The translations under genes and the position numbers were made by a program. DNA of 64,000 nucleotides from Pyronema omphalodes (lineage: Eukaryota; Ascomycota; Pezizomycetes; Pezizales; Pyronemataceae), in contig JAJJXM010000035.1 in NCBI GenBank assembly GCA_024516155.1, positions 372,001 through 436,000 of the forward strand, written 5' to 3'. Below the pieces are notes generated by a model, which worked only from the letters and a program-made list of their open reading frames with translations, ran no database searches and was not told the origin of the DNA. This document shows positions 1-11,718 of the stretch, in pieces; position 1 is the stretch's first letter; every line of letters starts with the position of its first letter.

Positions 1-1
1 G

Positions 2-1084
2 GCATTCCCAAGACCTATCCTCGCCAGCTCCCTCTTGGAGAGCCTCAATAGATCCCCGCCACATTTCATTCCAACCTCATGTACATCTCTCGATAGCATT
101 CTCAATGGTGGCATTCCGTATGGTTCAGTCACCTCCCTTTCAGGGCCACACGCACTCACACGGACCTTGGTAAACTACTAAATACGATTCACCTTTCTAG
201 CCTACACTGACACTTTTGCAGATAGCTATGCATGTCTTTGCGGCTCATCTTGCGTCAGATTCTATCACCGAAGCAATGTGGATTGATACTAGCGGAAACT
301 TTGCTGGAGGTAACTTAAAGGAGGTCATCGAGGCCAAGCTTCAACAGCAGCAGAGGGTTGACATCAACAAAGTACTGGATAAAGCTCAGATTGCAAGGGT
401 TTTCGATTTAACGGGAATTGAGGAGACTGTTGGCGAGGTATTGGCTGAACACGAGAAGAATGAAGGTGCAGAGAGAGTTATAGATGATAGCCAGGCTGAA
501 GACATGGAAGTGGAAGAACAAAATACCGAGATCGATCTCGAAGGAGCAAAACCTTATTCATTAAGAAAGACAGGAGTCCGATTAATCGTGGTGGATACAA
601 TTACGCAGCCGTACGCATCGATGGTGAACAAGAATCAGTTGGAAGGTTTGTGATCTACTCAGGATGCTATAAACAGTACTAATTGCTGTGCACGTCAACA
701 GGTCAAGCTACTCTAGTTAATGTACAGCGAGCTCTGACTGAGCTTTCGAGGAAATTTAACGTTGCAGTGTTGTTACTTGATGATACTGGATCGATCCCAA
801 CTGCATTTCATCAAAAGTTTGCCCAGCCGCATAATTCCTTTCAGGGAGTTTTTGCATCGACAATCCTAAAACTTCCACATGGGCCGACCTATGCCTATGG
901 TGCTGATTTACATCTCTTTGTATCAAAGCAGCCCTTTGGACCGGAGGATGCGGAAAAGAGAAAAGCGGCTAATCGTAATATCAGAGAAGGAACTGTAATT
1001 GAGGTCTTGTCGGACAGAAATGGGGACAAAACCGGGCGTTGGACGGCATTTGACATCATGGGAATCAATTTTCTTGACATTTAA
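2..1084 (+). CDS. RAD51/RecA-family recombination paralog, 5' partial
   Basis: Partial gene cut by the left edge. Exons are <2..169, 222..645 and 702..1084, giving 324 visible residues. Intron 1 (52 nt) is phase 0. Intron 2 (56 nt) has a TACTAAT branch box and a CAACAG acceptor. The RecA/RAD51 ATPase core is recognisable: a linker with SLDSILNGGIPYGSVT, the P-loop region SGPHALTRTL, and a Walker B strand VRLIVVDTI before the second intron. The C-terminal part has the usual RAD51-paralog beta strands (FNVAVLLLDD, GRWTAFDI). Family members act in homologous recombination as RAD51 mediators in the nucleus. The Walker A motif lacks the canonical GKT, with TRT in its place, so ATP binding may be weak or lost. 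Which paralog class (RAD51D, XRCC2 or RAD57-like) cannot be settled by eye. An acidic insert lies between the P-loop and Walker B. Confidence 0.75.
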
Positions 1085-1319
1085 GTTTAATCTAATTTGA
1101 AGAACCCAAATCCAAAGCCTGTTTCATGAATCCATCAAATTTTCAGCGTTAGCATCTTAACGCGCTGCATTATTGCTTTGACCGCGTAGCTTCACCCCGC
1201 TTCCGCACTTCGCTTGGTGGGGCCTGCCATCATGAGTGATACCTCATGCCCAGCATCTGCCAAGCCTCGCATCTTTTCCAACTTTCTTCAGCGCCTCTAA
1301 CATTTTTTATCACCATAAC

Positions 1320-3565
1320 ATGCCGCCACCCTCCGCCGGATCCTTTCTCAGCATCTGCTGTCGATGTCAACTACGAGCATTACGACGTACAAATCCGGCA
1401 CGGACGCAATTGCGGTCGACATCGCAAGCCGCCTTTACCGGCACCAACGACAATGCTTCACCCGCCGTTGAAGATAAAAAGGCACCGCGAACTAAGTCTG
1501 GACAGGCACTTATTGTCCTAGGACCCCCGAAAGCCAGAAAAAACCCTACCGTAGATGGCTTAAGAAAAGCTGTCACTCAGTTGGAGGAGAAGGATCTACA
1601 GGAACTATCAAAAAATATCCTGATATATGAAAAGGAGGTGGTTCTAGATGCGATTGGATTGCTACAACCTTCGGAACCTAGAGTATCAAAGGAGAGATGG
1701 CAGCAACTGTATGACCAGCTGAATAACCAGTTTAATGGCAAACAGCTTCGGAACTTTTTCAACAACTCCCCCGGAACCATAGCGAAGGTGGGGGTCAAGG
1801 CGACTAAGATGCAGACGATAAAGTTGATTCTTGGCGATTTGTGGAAAGTTGAAATTGCACAAGATATTGCTGAGCGGGAGGACGTCATTGTCGAAGAGCA
1901 AATCAAGAGCAACAAGCGCGACATATTCCTCCTCATCGCAGAAGGTATGTTCTACTTACAGATATGAGGTGTTGAAGGATGGTCTGACTGATAGGCATAG
2001 ATGGTCGCGTTCTACGAGAATGGGCTCAAAAGTGCAATGCCCGCATTACTGTTAACGTCGCCGAGTCCACCCTGAAGATCAATGCCTCCCGCGCCAGCAT
2101 CGAAACCATCCAGGGTTTATTAGAAACTCTCCTCAGCCAGATTAAGACCGAAACTATCGATATTTCAGCAGCTATCCGCATCGCCGAGTTCCCCGATGAT
2201 GTTATCCCAGTTATTGCGCGTATGACCAATACCTTCATCGAGCGTCTCGGGGACTTCAAGATCAGTATTTCGTCTGCGGACGAGACCAGAGACCGCATGG
2301 AAGATGCCCGTCGCCTCATCCTTACCTCTATCAACTTGAGCCTACGGACCAAAAACTCCTTACTCTTCAACCCTCCTCTTGATAATAACACCACCGGCGC
2401 CCTCTTCCCCTTCTCTGAATCCTCTTCTCTCCCTTGGAGTGAACGCCACCAGAACTGGGGAAGATGGAAGTTAATCACCCAGCGCCCTTTCCCTGGTACT
2501 CAGAAGCCGAAGCTCGTTATCGACTCCTTCAACATCCTCCGCAACGTCAACGGAAGCCGCGGATCAACCGAAATCGTCTTTAACTCCCTTTCTAAGCTCG
2601 GTGGTCCTACTCCCACCTCCGAGATGGCGGAGCATGGTTTGAAGAGCACCTATGAAGCAACTATTGGCAACCTTCTCTATTGTATCCCGACCGACGACTA
2701 TGCTATCCGTGTTGAGGACCCCGAGTTGGAGGTACCAGAGTTTATCCGCAGGTTTCATGACGCTCCTAGGATCTTGTCCAACTCGTTCCCCGGAATTCAT
2801 GCCTTCACCCAGGACCCTCTCAAGCGTGCGGACTTTACAATGCCAGCCCCTCCCCTAAGGAACGCCAGTAGCAAGGAGTACTTTCAGCTTCGCTTCTTAC
2901 CAACTCCCTGGGCGAACCCCGACAACTTTGAGACTTACCCCCCAGTACGGTTGACCGTCAAGATTGATCCTACCACGGGGGAGCCCCTCGATCCCGAGTT
3001 CCATGCTCTTAGCCTCCAGTGTAACGCCGATGTTCTCCTCCCTCGTCTCCCCTGCGACATCCGATTCACCCGCCGTGACGAGGCCGCTTTGCCCATTTCA
3101 GAAGACGCCCAGGCCGCCGGTATCGCAAAGGATGAGTGGGAGAGATATCTTGCCAACTCACAGTTGAACCCGACTAAGAATTCTAAGCTCCGTTCCGCTT
3201 CGGAGGTCAAGCTTAATATTCCCAACTGGCTCGTTAATGGCCCCGCTAAACCAGCCATCGAAGATGCCGAGGCATCCGAGGCATCCGAGACTTCTGAGGT
3301 CTCCACCGAATCTACTTTGGTTGAATACACCTTCGCTGGAATGGAGTTCCGTCGTGAGGTTACCTTGGATGACAAGGGATACTCTTTGTCGAGGACAGTC
3401 GTTGAGGGAGGAGTTTCCGGTGGAAGAAAGACCGAGATCAAGATGACTTACAACCCGGGAACCAAGAAGGAGGTTGAGCAAGAGGGGTTCAAGGCTTTCG
3501 TTGATAAGGCCATTTCTTTTGGTAATGGCGTTGATTTGTTTTTGAGGAGCAAGTTGGGGGCTTAA
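1320..3565 (+). CDS. SLS1: SLS1-like mitochondrial inner-membrane expression regulator (KH-type)
   Basis: Exons 1320..1944 and 2001..3565 (intron 56 nt, phase 1) encode 729 aa. Known SLS1 proteins are matrix-facing inner-membrane proteins that couple mitochondrial transcription to translation. The N-terminus is Arg/Ser-rich with no acid for about 45 residues, as in a mitochondrial presequence. Next comes the SLS1 N-terminal helical module (RWQQLYDQL, then QLRNFF, then LILGDLWKVEI). The splice joins DGRVLREWAQKCNARITV, the start of KH-like repeats that continue as ADETRDRMEDARRLI. The C-terminal half is beta-rich with a Ser/Thr/Glu stretch near residue 640 (AEASEASETSEVSTES). The ATG at 1320 is preferred over an in-frame start at 1236 because it begins directly with the presequence. 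It sits about 235 bp downstream of the RAD51-like gene in the same direction. Confidence 0.8.
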
Positions 3566-5819
3566 ATGGATGAGGAAAGGCTAGAACTAAGAAAAGACTT
3601 AAGAGAAGCTTGGGGCAGGTCCAGATATCTTGTTATTTGGGGCTTGGAACCTGGATGGTGAAGAGACCCTAGGTCTGGAATGTGAGAAGCTCCGGGAAAT
3701 TAGAAGGTTCCAGGAACCTGGGACGAGTGAGAATGGCTCGGAGCATAGGGGAAAGATCTGGATACCGAGGCCCTTGGTCTCGGGACCGGAGTTCAGGTGG
3801 TTGAAGTTAGAACGGTTGATATTAAAACCGTTTATATTGAGACGGTTGATAAAGTTTTATTTTTGGAAAGCATTGAAGAGTTGTACGATACAAGGAAGAG
3901 TTGTCATACCATGTGGTTGTAAATATGAAATTCGGCGTATATTTTGTTTTGGGTATCAAAAATATCAATAGACTTGGGCGGGTTTGGAATTACTACTAAA
4001 GTAAATTTATCGAGTTATTTTGAAAAGACTGCCGGATTCATGGTTCTGTGTGTTCTGACTTGATGTTTCTAGTGAAATCTTCGGCCGGCTTGAAGGAGAA
4101 ACATCCTGAGCGAAATATCGGAATGGACGGTTGAGCGGTTTTGGGACCCTTCGGAGGAGGACATGGAGGGCCAAGAGTTCGGGATTTCAAAGACAACTGA
4201 ACAACCGCCTCGTGGTCTGATGCGGGATCTTTCGAAGACCTATCTATACCGGACTTCAGCCGGCCCGAGCTCGAGCTTCTAGAAAGGAGAACTGTGGTCT
4301 GTAGCCGGGGCCTTAAATTCCAAATCACTGTCCTACAGCCCTGTTTGAAATCCCGGAAGTTGAGATTGTTCCGTTTATAGCTTGAGATCCATCTGGACAT
4401 TTCGCGGGAATATGGACGTTTTCAAAATTCCGCAGAAGTTATTCCGTGTTTGTCACGAGCAAAGCATTGTGAATACAACCGCATTAATACTCCGAGTCCA
4501 TATGGCTCTTTTAGGGATGCTTCTAAAGCTTAAAACAACCCTTCTAGAACTGTGCCTGAGCTCTCAAACCCTCTTGTGTGGGGGCCATATAGTCCTGGGG
4601 ATACAACGGTTCCCTGTCAATTAACTGCCATATCTTTTTCAACAATGAAACCTGTTTTCCTTCAAAACTTGCCTACTTTACACAAAAGCCGGTCAAAAAT
4701 AATAACCATGCATTCGCGCACGTCCATCGCAATCTTAAAGTTTCCCAAAGACCCAGATTCTCGGGCCCCAATCGGCCGTTCAAACACTCTCAAACACGTA
4801 ACTAAACCCAATGGTATCCTGGACTCCCAGGTGGGCGGGTTGATCCAACCTCTTTCTGAAGCCGGGAGAGCCTGGGGATCGAGTCTGTGCATCTCCTTGG
4901 AGGGGGAAGTTTCGGAAGCTACTTACTCACTGTTGGTGAGCTGATACATGATACATTAGATACAAGAAGCGGAGGGTAACCGCCCATATCTTACACTACT
5001 AGCAAGTCGCCTACAAACCATCTTATAATTACGCGTTCCTGCAGCTCCCGCATCATCGTCTCGCTTCTGCTGCTACCATATATTTCGCACCATCCCCGCA
5101 ACCCGTCAACCCCAAACCGATTTTGATATCCCAACACCCACGATATCCTACAGCTACGTCTTCAAACACTCGCTTACCACCACCTTATCCTTTATCTATC
5201 CTCAGCTTCTACCAACCAACCAACCAACCAACTCAGTACGTTTCCCCGCCTCTTCTCAGATCCCCAAAAACCCGCGATCCTGGCTCTGGCTCTGGCTACA
5301 CCTCCCCATCTCGTAGAAAAACCCCCTCAAAAAACTACACTTTTGCTTTCTGCACTCTGCACTCTGCACTCTATACTACAATCATGTTTCACACGCGCCA
5401 CAAAAAAAAAGGACTCTGCCTTGGAACAGACAGATCAAACGAGTCAGCTGAACAAAAGGGGAATGGAATAGCTAATTAACCCCTCATCTATCTTCTAGCT
5501 CTCCTCGGAACTCCGTTACAACTTTGATAATCACCATCACCGCGATTATTACTACTACTACCTCCGTCACCGCTTAAATCGAGAACCAAAGAATCCGGGA
5601 ATAACCCATCTTCTTCCTCTCACCGACATACCTACGACTCAACACCCACAGTCTTTCGGTTGCTGAACCAACCCGCGCTTCCTCTCACGAGAACCAACCC
5701 CGCTCAACAGACTTCAAACCAAACCACCAAACCACTAAAGCATCCGGCGGCCCATCCAACCCACCGCCTCACCGCTCTACAATCCTCAACCCAGCACACC
5801 CACCACCCACCACACAACC
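3566..5819. other. Intergenic stretch and probable long 5' leader of the 5820 gene
   Basis: No credible coding exon is visible between the SLS1 stop and about 5.1 kb; short open frames there lack family features and splice context. From about 5100 to 5819 the sequence is C/T/A-rich with a CCAA tetranucleotide run (about 5215-5235) and repeats of CTCTGCACT (about 5350-5375), the look of a fungal core promoter and long 5' UTR. A good 3' splice site (GCTAAT branch, then TCTTCTAG at about 5499) and a GTACGT donor near 5236 suggest a 5' UTR intron, which is inference. Confidence 0.4.
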
Positions 5820-6017
5820 ATGCCCTCCCTAACCCCTCTAGCCTCCAAAGCGCTACACCTCTCCGCAATCCGTGATATCGAAAGAGAAGAAGAACGACTA
5901 CGCGAGGAGATAGCACGAAAGAAGAGTGAACGTGATATTTTAATGAATATCTTGAATAGTCTCAAGGAAGCTCAGGGGGTTAAATATGGGGGTGTTGTAC
6001 AGCCTGGTAGGCGGTAA
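5820..6017 (+). CDS. Small coiled-coil microprotein, 65 aa
   Basis: A 65-residue open frame with a good Kozak context (CAACCATGCC). After a short hydrophobic start (MPSLTPLASKALHLSAI) comes a charged amphipathic helix of about 35 residues (IEREEERLREEIARKKSERD, then ILMNILNSLKEAQ), with leucine/isoleucine heptad spacing compatible with a short coiled coil. The tail is Gly/Arg-rich. No signal peptide or TM segment is seen. It lies behind a long pyrimidine-rich leader and ahead of AT-rich, T-run 3' sequence, like a regular mRNA unit. I do not recognise the family. Small DASH-, MICOS- or complex-assembly subunits have similar size and build, but nothing specific supports any of these. Confidence 0.55.
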   Translation: MPSLTPLASKALHLSAIRDIEREEERLREEIARKKSERDILMNILNSLKEAQGVKYGGVVQPGRR

Positions 6018-7709
6018 TTATGGGGGATAAGGGGGAGGGGGGTTGGTTAAAGATAGTGGGATGGGGAGTTACATGGGGATATGTATTGGGATGGAAGATT
6101 GAGGCTGGGACTATCCAAAGCTAGAGGTTTTCGGAAGGAATAACAAGGTTGCCAAGTGTTGGCGGCTATTGTTATGATGGTCTGGAGATAGATCGATTTT
6201 TGCTTTGATCTTTACTGTAAAGATCAACCTCCAATTCTTCAGTTATCTGTTATCTGATGTCTGATTTAACAGACTTTGATTCCTTACCCCATCCCATCAT
6301 CGTTGGGGATAAGACGGAAGAGTAAAGGAAATGCGGAGGGAAGGGAGGTTATTATTTTTTTCATTTCGGAGTTTTGATTGTTTTATTGTTTTATTGGTTT
6401 TTCTTCTTCTTTTTTTTTCTCTTGGTTTAGCCCTGTCAGGCTTTTTTACAGTTACTATTTAGCGATCTATTTTTTTTTTCTTCTTTTTTTTTTTGCTCTT
6501 TGACATCATTTGCTGCTTTTTTGTTTTTTTGTTTTCTAGAAATCGAAGAGATTGGAATTAAAGGAATAAGAAATCGAAATCGAAAAAATAAGAAATCAAG
6601 AAATCGAAATCAAAGAAATCAACAAATTAAAACTAAATATCAATACTTTTCCGGGTTGAAGTTTTTTTTCTGGTTAATAGTAATCAATAGTTGTCTTTAA
6701 TATACATATACATATCACCATAACTCCAACCTTTTTTTCTTCCATAAGCTAAAATCCACAATTCCTTCCACTCTAAATAACCCCCCAGCAAACCCAGCAG
6801 ACACAGCAGTACCAGTAGCAGAAAAAGGAGGTAGAGTACATTCTACTCCAGACTCCAATCTCCAGACTCCAGACTCCAAACTCCAGACTCCAGACTCCAA
6901 AGTAACGAGTTTTACATAAGCTGTAAATTATCCGCTGTAAACTGGCTATAGCTCTGTTGGTATAGATTGGTATAGATTGGAATAGATTGGAATAGATTGG
7001 AATAGACTGGAGAACAGAGCTGCTATGGACGGGAAGAGATATGTATGTAGAAGGCACTTTACTGTACTGCACTGGGTACTCCACTGGGTACTCCACTGGG
7101 TACTCCTAGTGGTCAGAGACCAGATACCAGAGTATCTACGTACACATATCTCCACATCTCCACATATCTCCACATATCCACATATCCACATATCTCCACA
7201 ACCACAACCACAAAACCCCCCAATCTCCCATCTCCAAATTCTTCACCAGTCACCCAGAAGATAAGCAAATACTTCACCCCAGCAAGCAAGCATGAATAAG
7301 TATCTCCATTCCCAGAAGGATTCTTTTCAATTATTTTCCATTATTTTCCATTATTTTCCATTATTTTCCATTCTATATCCATGAATATATTCTATCAGGT
7401 GACATTTCCCGCGACTGTCCCGAAAAAAAAAAGAAAAAAAACCCCCGAAGATTTTCCAGAAATACAAAAAAAGGAACAAGAAAAAAAGGAACAAGAAAAA
7501 AGGAAACAAGAAAAAAAAAAACAGAAAATGAAAAGAAGAAAACGAAAAAGAAAAAGAAAAAAAAACCTCCCAAATCCATTTTTGTAATTATCAACACAAA
7601 TCCCCTAACGCCTTTTTTCCATTCATATTCCTTTGCTTTTCCCTCCCCTTCCCCTCCCTTTCATTGCATTACATTGCATTTCCTTTTCCAACCCCATCAT
7701 TCCCCATCG
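6018..7709. repeat. Low-complexity intergenic region with several short tandem arrays
   Basis: No gene is seen. After a T-rich stretch (6345-6530) there are small arrays: AGACTCCAA-type units (6847-6899), ATTGGAATAG units (6964-7010), CTCCACTGGGTAC (7070-7107), ACATATCTCC (7145-7200), TTATTTTCCA (7331-7370), and a purine-rich AAAAAGGAACAAG/AAAGAAAA tract (7425-7565). All give spurious low-complexity open frames. Confidence 0.8.
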
Positions 7710-9392
7710 CTAACACACCAACTTCCAATCATTCCCCCCATTCCTAATCCACCCACCAAGAGCTTCTCTAGTCTCCACCTTAACCGCCTCCCTAACCTTC
7801 AACGCCCCCTTCATCTCCCCATAACTCTCGAAGCCATCTGTAACCCTTTTCTCAACCTCTCCGGCCATTTTCCAAATCCTATATTTCGAGACCATACTCG
7901 CGCTTCCTGGCATATTTCTCGAGAAAGCTTTCCGTCCTTGTTTAACCCCATTAATCAACGCCTCTTCACCCACACCTTCAATCACAACCGCGGAAATGTT
8001 ACTACTTCCTTTACCTCCAAGACGTTTACTGTAGGCAAATTCTAGGTCTGTGGTTTCGATGTTGAAGGGACGGAAGGAATAGCCTCCTTCCCAGGAACGA
8101 CCGGTTAGGGAGGCCATACGACCTTCGGAGGAAAATGCACGAAGGCAGCCGGATTTGGTGTACTGGCTGGAGGGGATGATCAAAGAGTGGATGTAGGCGT
8201 TTTCTGGAGAAATGATATGGCAGGTGGGACTTAGAAGAAGGGATAAGACCTGCCGGAGAGAGAATTTGTCGGAGCAGGATTTGGAGGCGGTTGGAGGTGC
8301 GTCTCCGCGGCCTGGTTTTGTGCGTACGAGACCGAGAGCGGAGAAGTAGCCGCGGCCACGGAGGTGGGTATTGGGGCTGATGGGACTGATGGGACTCGTG
8401 GGGGAGGCTTCGGTGGAGTTGAGGAGGGTGGGGATGGTGACTGTTAGATCTTGGCCTCGGCGAGGGGATTTGGTTGAAGCTTTAGAATCGTCGATTTGGA
8501 TGCTGGGGGGAACTTCGCCGTCGGGAGCCACGTTGGGCGTGCAGGTACCGGTTCCAGAGGAGCTGCTGGATCTGCTAAGGCTGCCGTTGCGGCTTTTGGT
8601 AGTGTCTGGGGCGGGAAAGGTCCAAGGTGTGGAGTCCTCTTGGGAGGCCATGGTGAGCTCCATGGAGCCATCTCCACCTGGGGGGATGTTAGTGGGCCTT
8701 CTGGAAAGTTATGGTGGTCCAAGAATAACCAACATGGTGCTTCGGAGGAGTAAAAATAGATTTTAACTTTGGGATTGATAGTGTAGGGCTGAGCTTTCTC
8801 AGGTGTACGAATAATGTAGCGAGAACTGGCCGTAGGATTTTCTTTAAGGTGACGGCATAGTCGGAGGAGGAAGCTGATAGGGAAGTTAGCATGGTATTCG
8901 AAATGCTCGTATATATCGGAAAGACTTACCAATTGAAGGCTCGAATAGCGAGAACTGTAAATGTTAGTGTGTTTGATTCTCTTCCACGAACAAACTTCTG
9001 TTCAGTGTGACAGCAGTCGTGAGAGAAACTGACCTTCAGCGTGACAATCGTGAAGAACACAACCTTGAGCAAGAGGCACTTTTGCTGCAGGAAGACACTT
9101 CATTCCAGTTCTGTGTGGTTTTGAGTTTAGCAAAATTCCAGTGTTCGCGGATATCTGAAACATACCCAACGGCAACGCATTGCAGGTCATTATCTGCACA
9201 TTGTTAATCTTGTTTCATTCATGTCATGATCAAAGTAAGGGAAAAAGTTCACACTGCATACTTACCTAGTTCAAGGACAATACCAGAAAGAGGAACCCAT
9301 TCGCTTTCTCTGGGTTTGAACTTTCTTTCTAGAGTATCGAATTTCTGTAAAACGGCTTCAGCAACTCTGTTTGCTGGTGTTGACGGGGTCAT
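7710..9392 (-). CDS. TAD1: tRNA-specific adenosine-37 deaminase (TAD1/ADAT1)
   Basis: Six exons on the minus strand: 9392..9266, 9193..9166, 9110..9034, 8954..8930, 8873..8734 and 8677..7710, encoding 454 aa with frame kept throughout. The family converts A37 of eukaryotic tRNA-Ala to inosine. All deaminase landmarks are present: WVPLSGIVLE, TGMKCLP with LAQGCVLHDCHAE (HAE at 75-77; Zn ligand His and proton-shuttling Glu), PCGDGSMELTMASQED (PCG at 132-134; second Zn ligand) and KPGRGDAP with SCSDK (266-270; third Zn ligand). These motifs fall across exon joins, which fixes the 28-nt and 25-nt exons. A Ser/Pro-rich insert of about 85 residues separates the PCG and SCSDK blocks. An in-frame upstream ATG at 9539 would add 49 low-complexity acidic residues. 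I prefer 9392, which starts MTPSTPANRVAEAV next to the conserved domain. Confidence 0.92.
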
Positions 9393-9826
9393 TTTGGTGG
9401 ATTCGCTGGATCTGATCGGTTCGATTGTTTCGTCTGTTTCGATTGTTTTGTCTGTTTCGTCTGCTTCGTCTATTTCGTTTTTCTCGTTTTTGTGTTGTAT
9501 TTCGTCTCGTGTGTTGTTGTGCTCCATGAGATTGATCATACGGAGAAGAGTATAATTTGTAGGTCGGTTGAAGATAGCTGCTGCTGCTGCTCTGCTCTGC
9601 TCTACCTCATTTGACTGCTGCTGCTACGCCTGCCGCCCAGCCCCAGCGGCCACCCCGTTTACAGACCCTGGCGGTTCCCCCAAAAATGGTCCAACCAGTT
9701 AATCGGGCAGAATCGCCCGTTGCGTCGGCCCCGTTCGCTCCTCGCATCCACCATCGCGCCATCGAGAAACCGCACAAGCCCACCGCTAACAAAAACACGC
9801 TTAAAACGAGACTATAACTAACCGCG
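9393..9826. promoter_or_regulatory. Shared divergent promoter of TAD1 and SPP1
   Basis: 434 bp lie between the two start codons, which read outward. The TAD1-proximal part is a run of TTTCGTCTG-like units (about 9420-9510), followed by a CTGCTGCTG/CTCTG stretch (9580-9605) and a GC-rich segment towards SPP1. No TATA box is evident. The repeat could be translated if TAD1 uses its upstream ATG at 9539. Confidence 0.45.
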
Positions 9827-11718
9827 ATGTCCTCTCTCCAACACCTCCTCAACCCGATGTCATCCGGTCCTTCAACCCCCGCACGGTATCGCGCCGCCAG
9901 CAGCACGCGATCGCCATCTCCGCAAAGACCAACTTATAATCACCAACCTACAACTTTTGATAACGACACCACCGAAACCGAAAGCGACGCGGAACATAGG
10001 GATCACCGACGACATGACGATCCCGACCCCATGGAAACTGAGAGTGACCGACCAGAATCTTCCTACGGATATCACGCGGAAAGCGACAACGAAAGTGTAA
10101 AGCAAGGCAGCTATGCATCCGGTTACAAGGCAGACTCCTTTGAGGCTATGGAAGGAAGCTATGGAGCTTCACCACAAGCTTCAAGATCCCCAATGGCATC
10201 AAGAGCTTCCAGATCCAGGTCACCACGTTCAGTATCAAGATCGATGAGTCGGTCTGTGTCACCAAGAACTACAAAGGATCCATATGAAGCTGCTATTGCT
10301 GCTGCTGCTGCCGCTGCCGCTTTACAAAAGCCCAAAAAGAAGAAAGCTCCGGTGACGAAAAAGAAGGGGATTGCAAAGCCGGTTGTTAAGAAACGGGCGG
10401 CTGCTGCATCCACCTCTGCTGCTGCTTTCAACACTGCCGCAGCTGCTATGGCAGTTTCGGGTGATGAGACAGCTCCACCGAAGAAGAAGCTTCAGAAAGC
10501 TGTAGCAGTTCGACCAGGGAAGAAGACTGACACTACGAATGCGGTTGGACAACCAAAATATGACAAGGAAGGAAGGGAGCTTTATTGTATTTGCAGAAAG
10601 CCAGATACTGGGAAATGGATGATTGGATGTGATGGTTGTGAAGATTGGTATCACGGAGAGTGTGTCGATATTAAGGAAGAAGACGCCGATCTGATAGATA
10701 AGTACTATTGTAAGTTATCCATCTCGGGGCACAAATTGTTCAGGTTTCCAGTTTCTCAACACGCCAATTTGCCAATTGTCTACTTTCCTGAATCCCCAAT
10801 CCCCCACTTCACCGTGTCCCCGTCTCTTCACTCTCCTAGACCTACAGCTCTCCAGTTCTCGGGTTCCCTATATTTCCAACTTCTAAACCTCCATAACACT
10901 CCAGTCTTCATTACTGACATCCACCAGGTCAATACTGCACGACCCCCACTCTAACCACGACCTGGCGCCGCATGTGCCGCCTCCCCTCGTGTCGACGCCC
11001 TGCACAAACCACCGCCGTCCCTCCCTCGAAATACTGTTCCTCAGACCACGGAATCCTCTACATGAAATCCCTACTATCCCGGTCCACCATTCCGGCCTCC
11101 GAAGTCGCCTCCCTAACCGCGTCCGTACCCTCTGTCTCCGAATTCCACTCACTCGGCACGCGACTACCCACACCACCACCATCCGCTCTGAAAGCCTACC
11201 CCTCCGAAATCGAGCGTCTAGAAGGAATAAAACGAGAACGCGAAGCGTTGGAGCGTCGACGAATCCGAACAGAACAAAGACAAAGATACCTAGGATTAGT
11301 GATAAGAAGAAAGGAGCGAATGGGTGGTGTATGCGGATTCGATGAGGAGTTGGCTATGGATGACGGAGAATGGGATGTTTGGGTTGTTAACCAAGCTTGG
11401 GCTTCTGCTCCTCCTTCTAGACCGGCGAAAAGGAAGGTTAGGGATGAGGATGAGAGTAGTGATGATGATAGTGATGATGATGAGATAGCGGATGCGGAGG
11501 AGGAGGTTCTGGAAAAGCGGGAGGGAGTCTGTGGGAAGAAACAATGTAGGGGCCATAAAGGATGGATGGGACTATTTAAAGAGGAAGGAGAAGTAACAGA
11601 GAGGTTGAGAGAGGAACGGTTGGTTCAGTTGAAGCAGGAGGAAAGGAGGATTAGGGAAAGACAGAAGAGAAGAGCGTTGAGGAATGAACAAGAGGGGAGA
11701 GTTGAGAGGGATGCGTAG
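9827..11718 (+). CDS. SPP1: SPP1/Cps40-like PHD-finger subunit of the Set1/COMPASS H3K4 methyltransferase
   Basis: Exons 9827..10709 and 10928..11718 (218-nt intron, phase 1, ACTGAC branch) encode 557 aa. The PHD finger lies at about residues 250-297: YCICRKPDTGKWMIGCDGC, WYHGEC and, across the splice, YYCQYC. The splice then gives TTTWRRMCRLPSC, the Spp1-type second Zn module (CRLPSCRRPA, SKYCSSDH, later GVCGKKQCRGHKGW). The N-terminal 240 residues are disordered, with SR-rich (SRSRSPRSVSRSMSRSVSP), poly-Ala and Lys-rich nuclear-type stretches. The middle has coiled-coil segments (IERLEGIKREREALERRR) and a DDDSDDDE acidic run. In yeast and fission yeast Spp1 reads H3K4me2/3 and helps target Set1. 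It is transcribed divergently from TAD1. Confidence 0.88.

Noticed and set aside
3630..3971. 113-aa frame just after SLS1
   Set aside because: Lies in the probable 3' UTR of SLS1; no conserved features.
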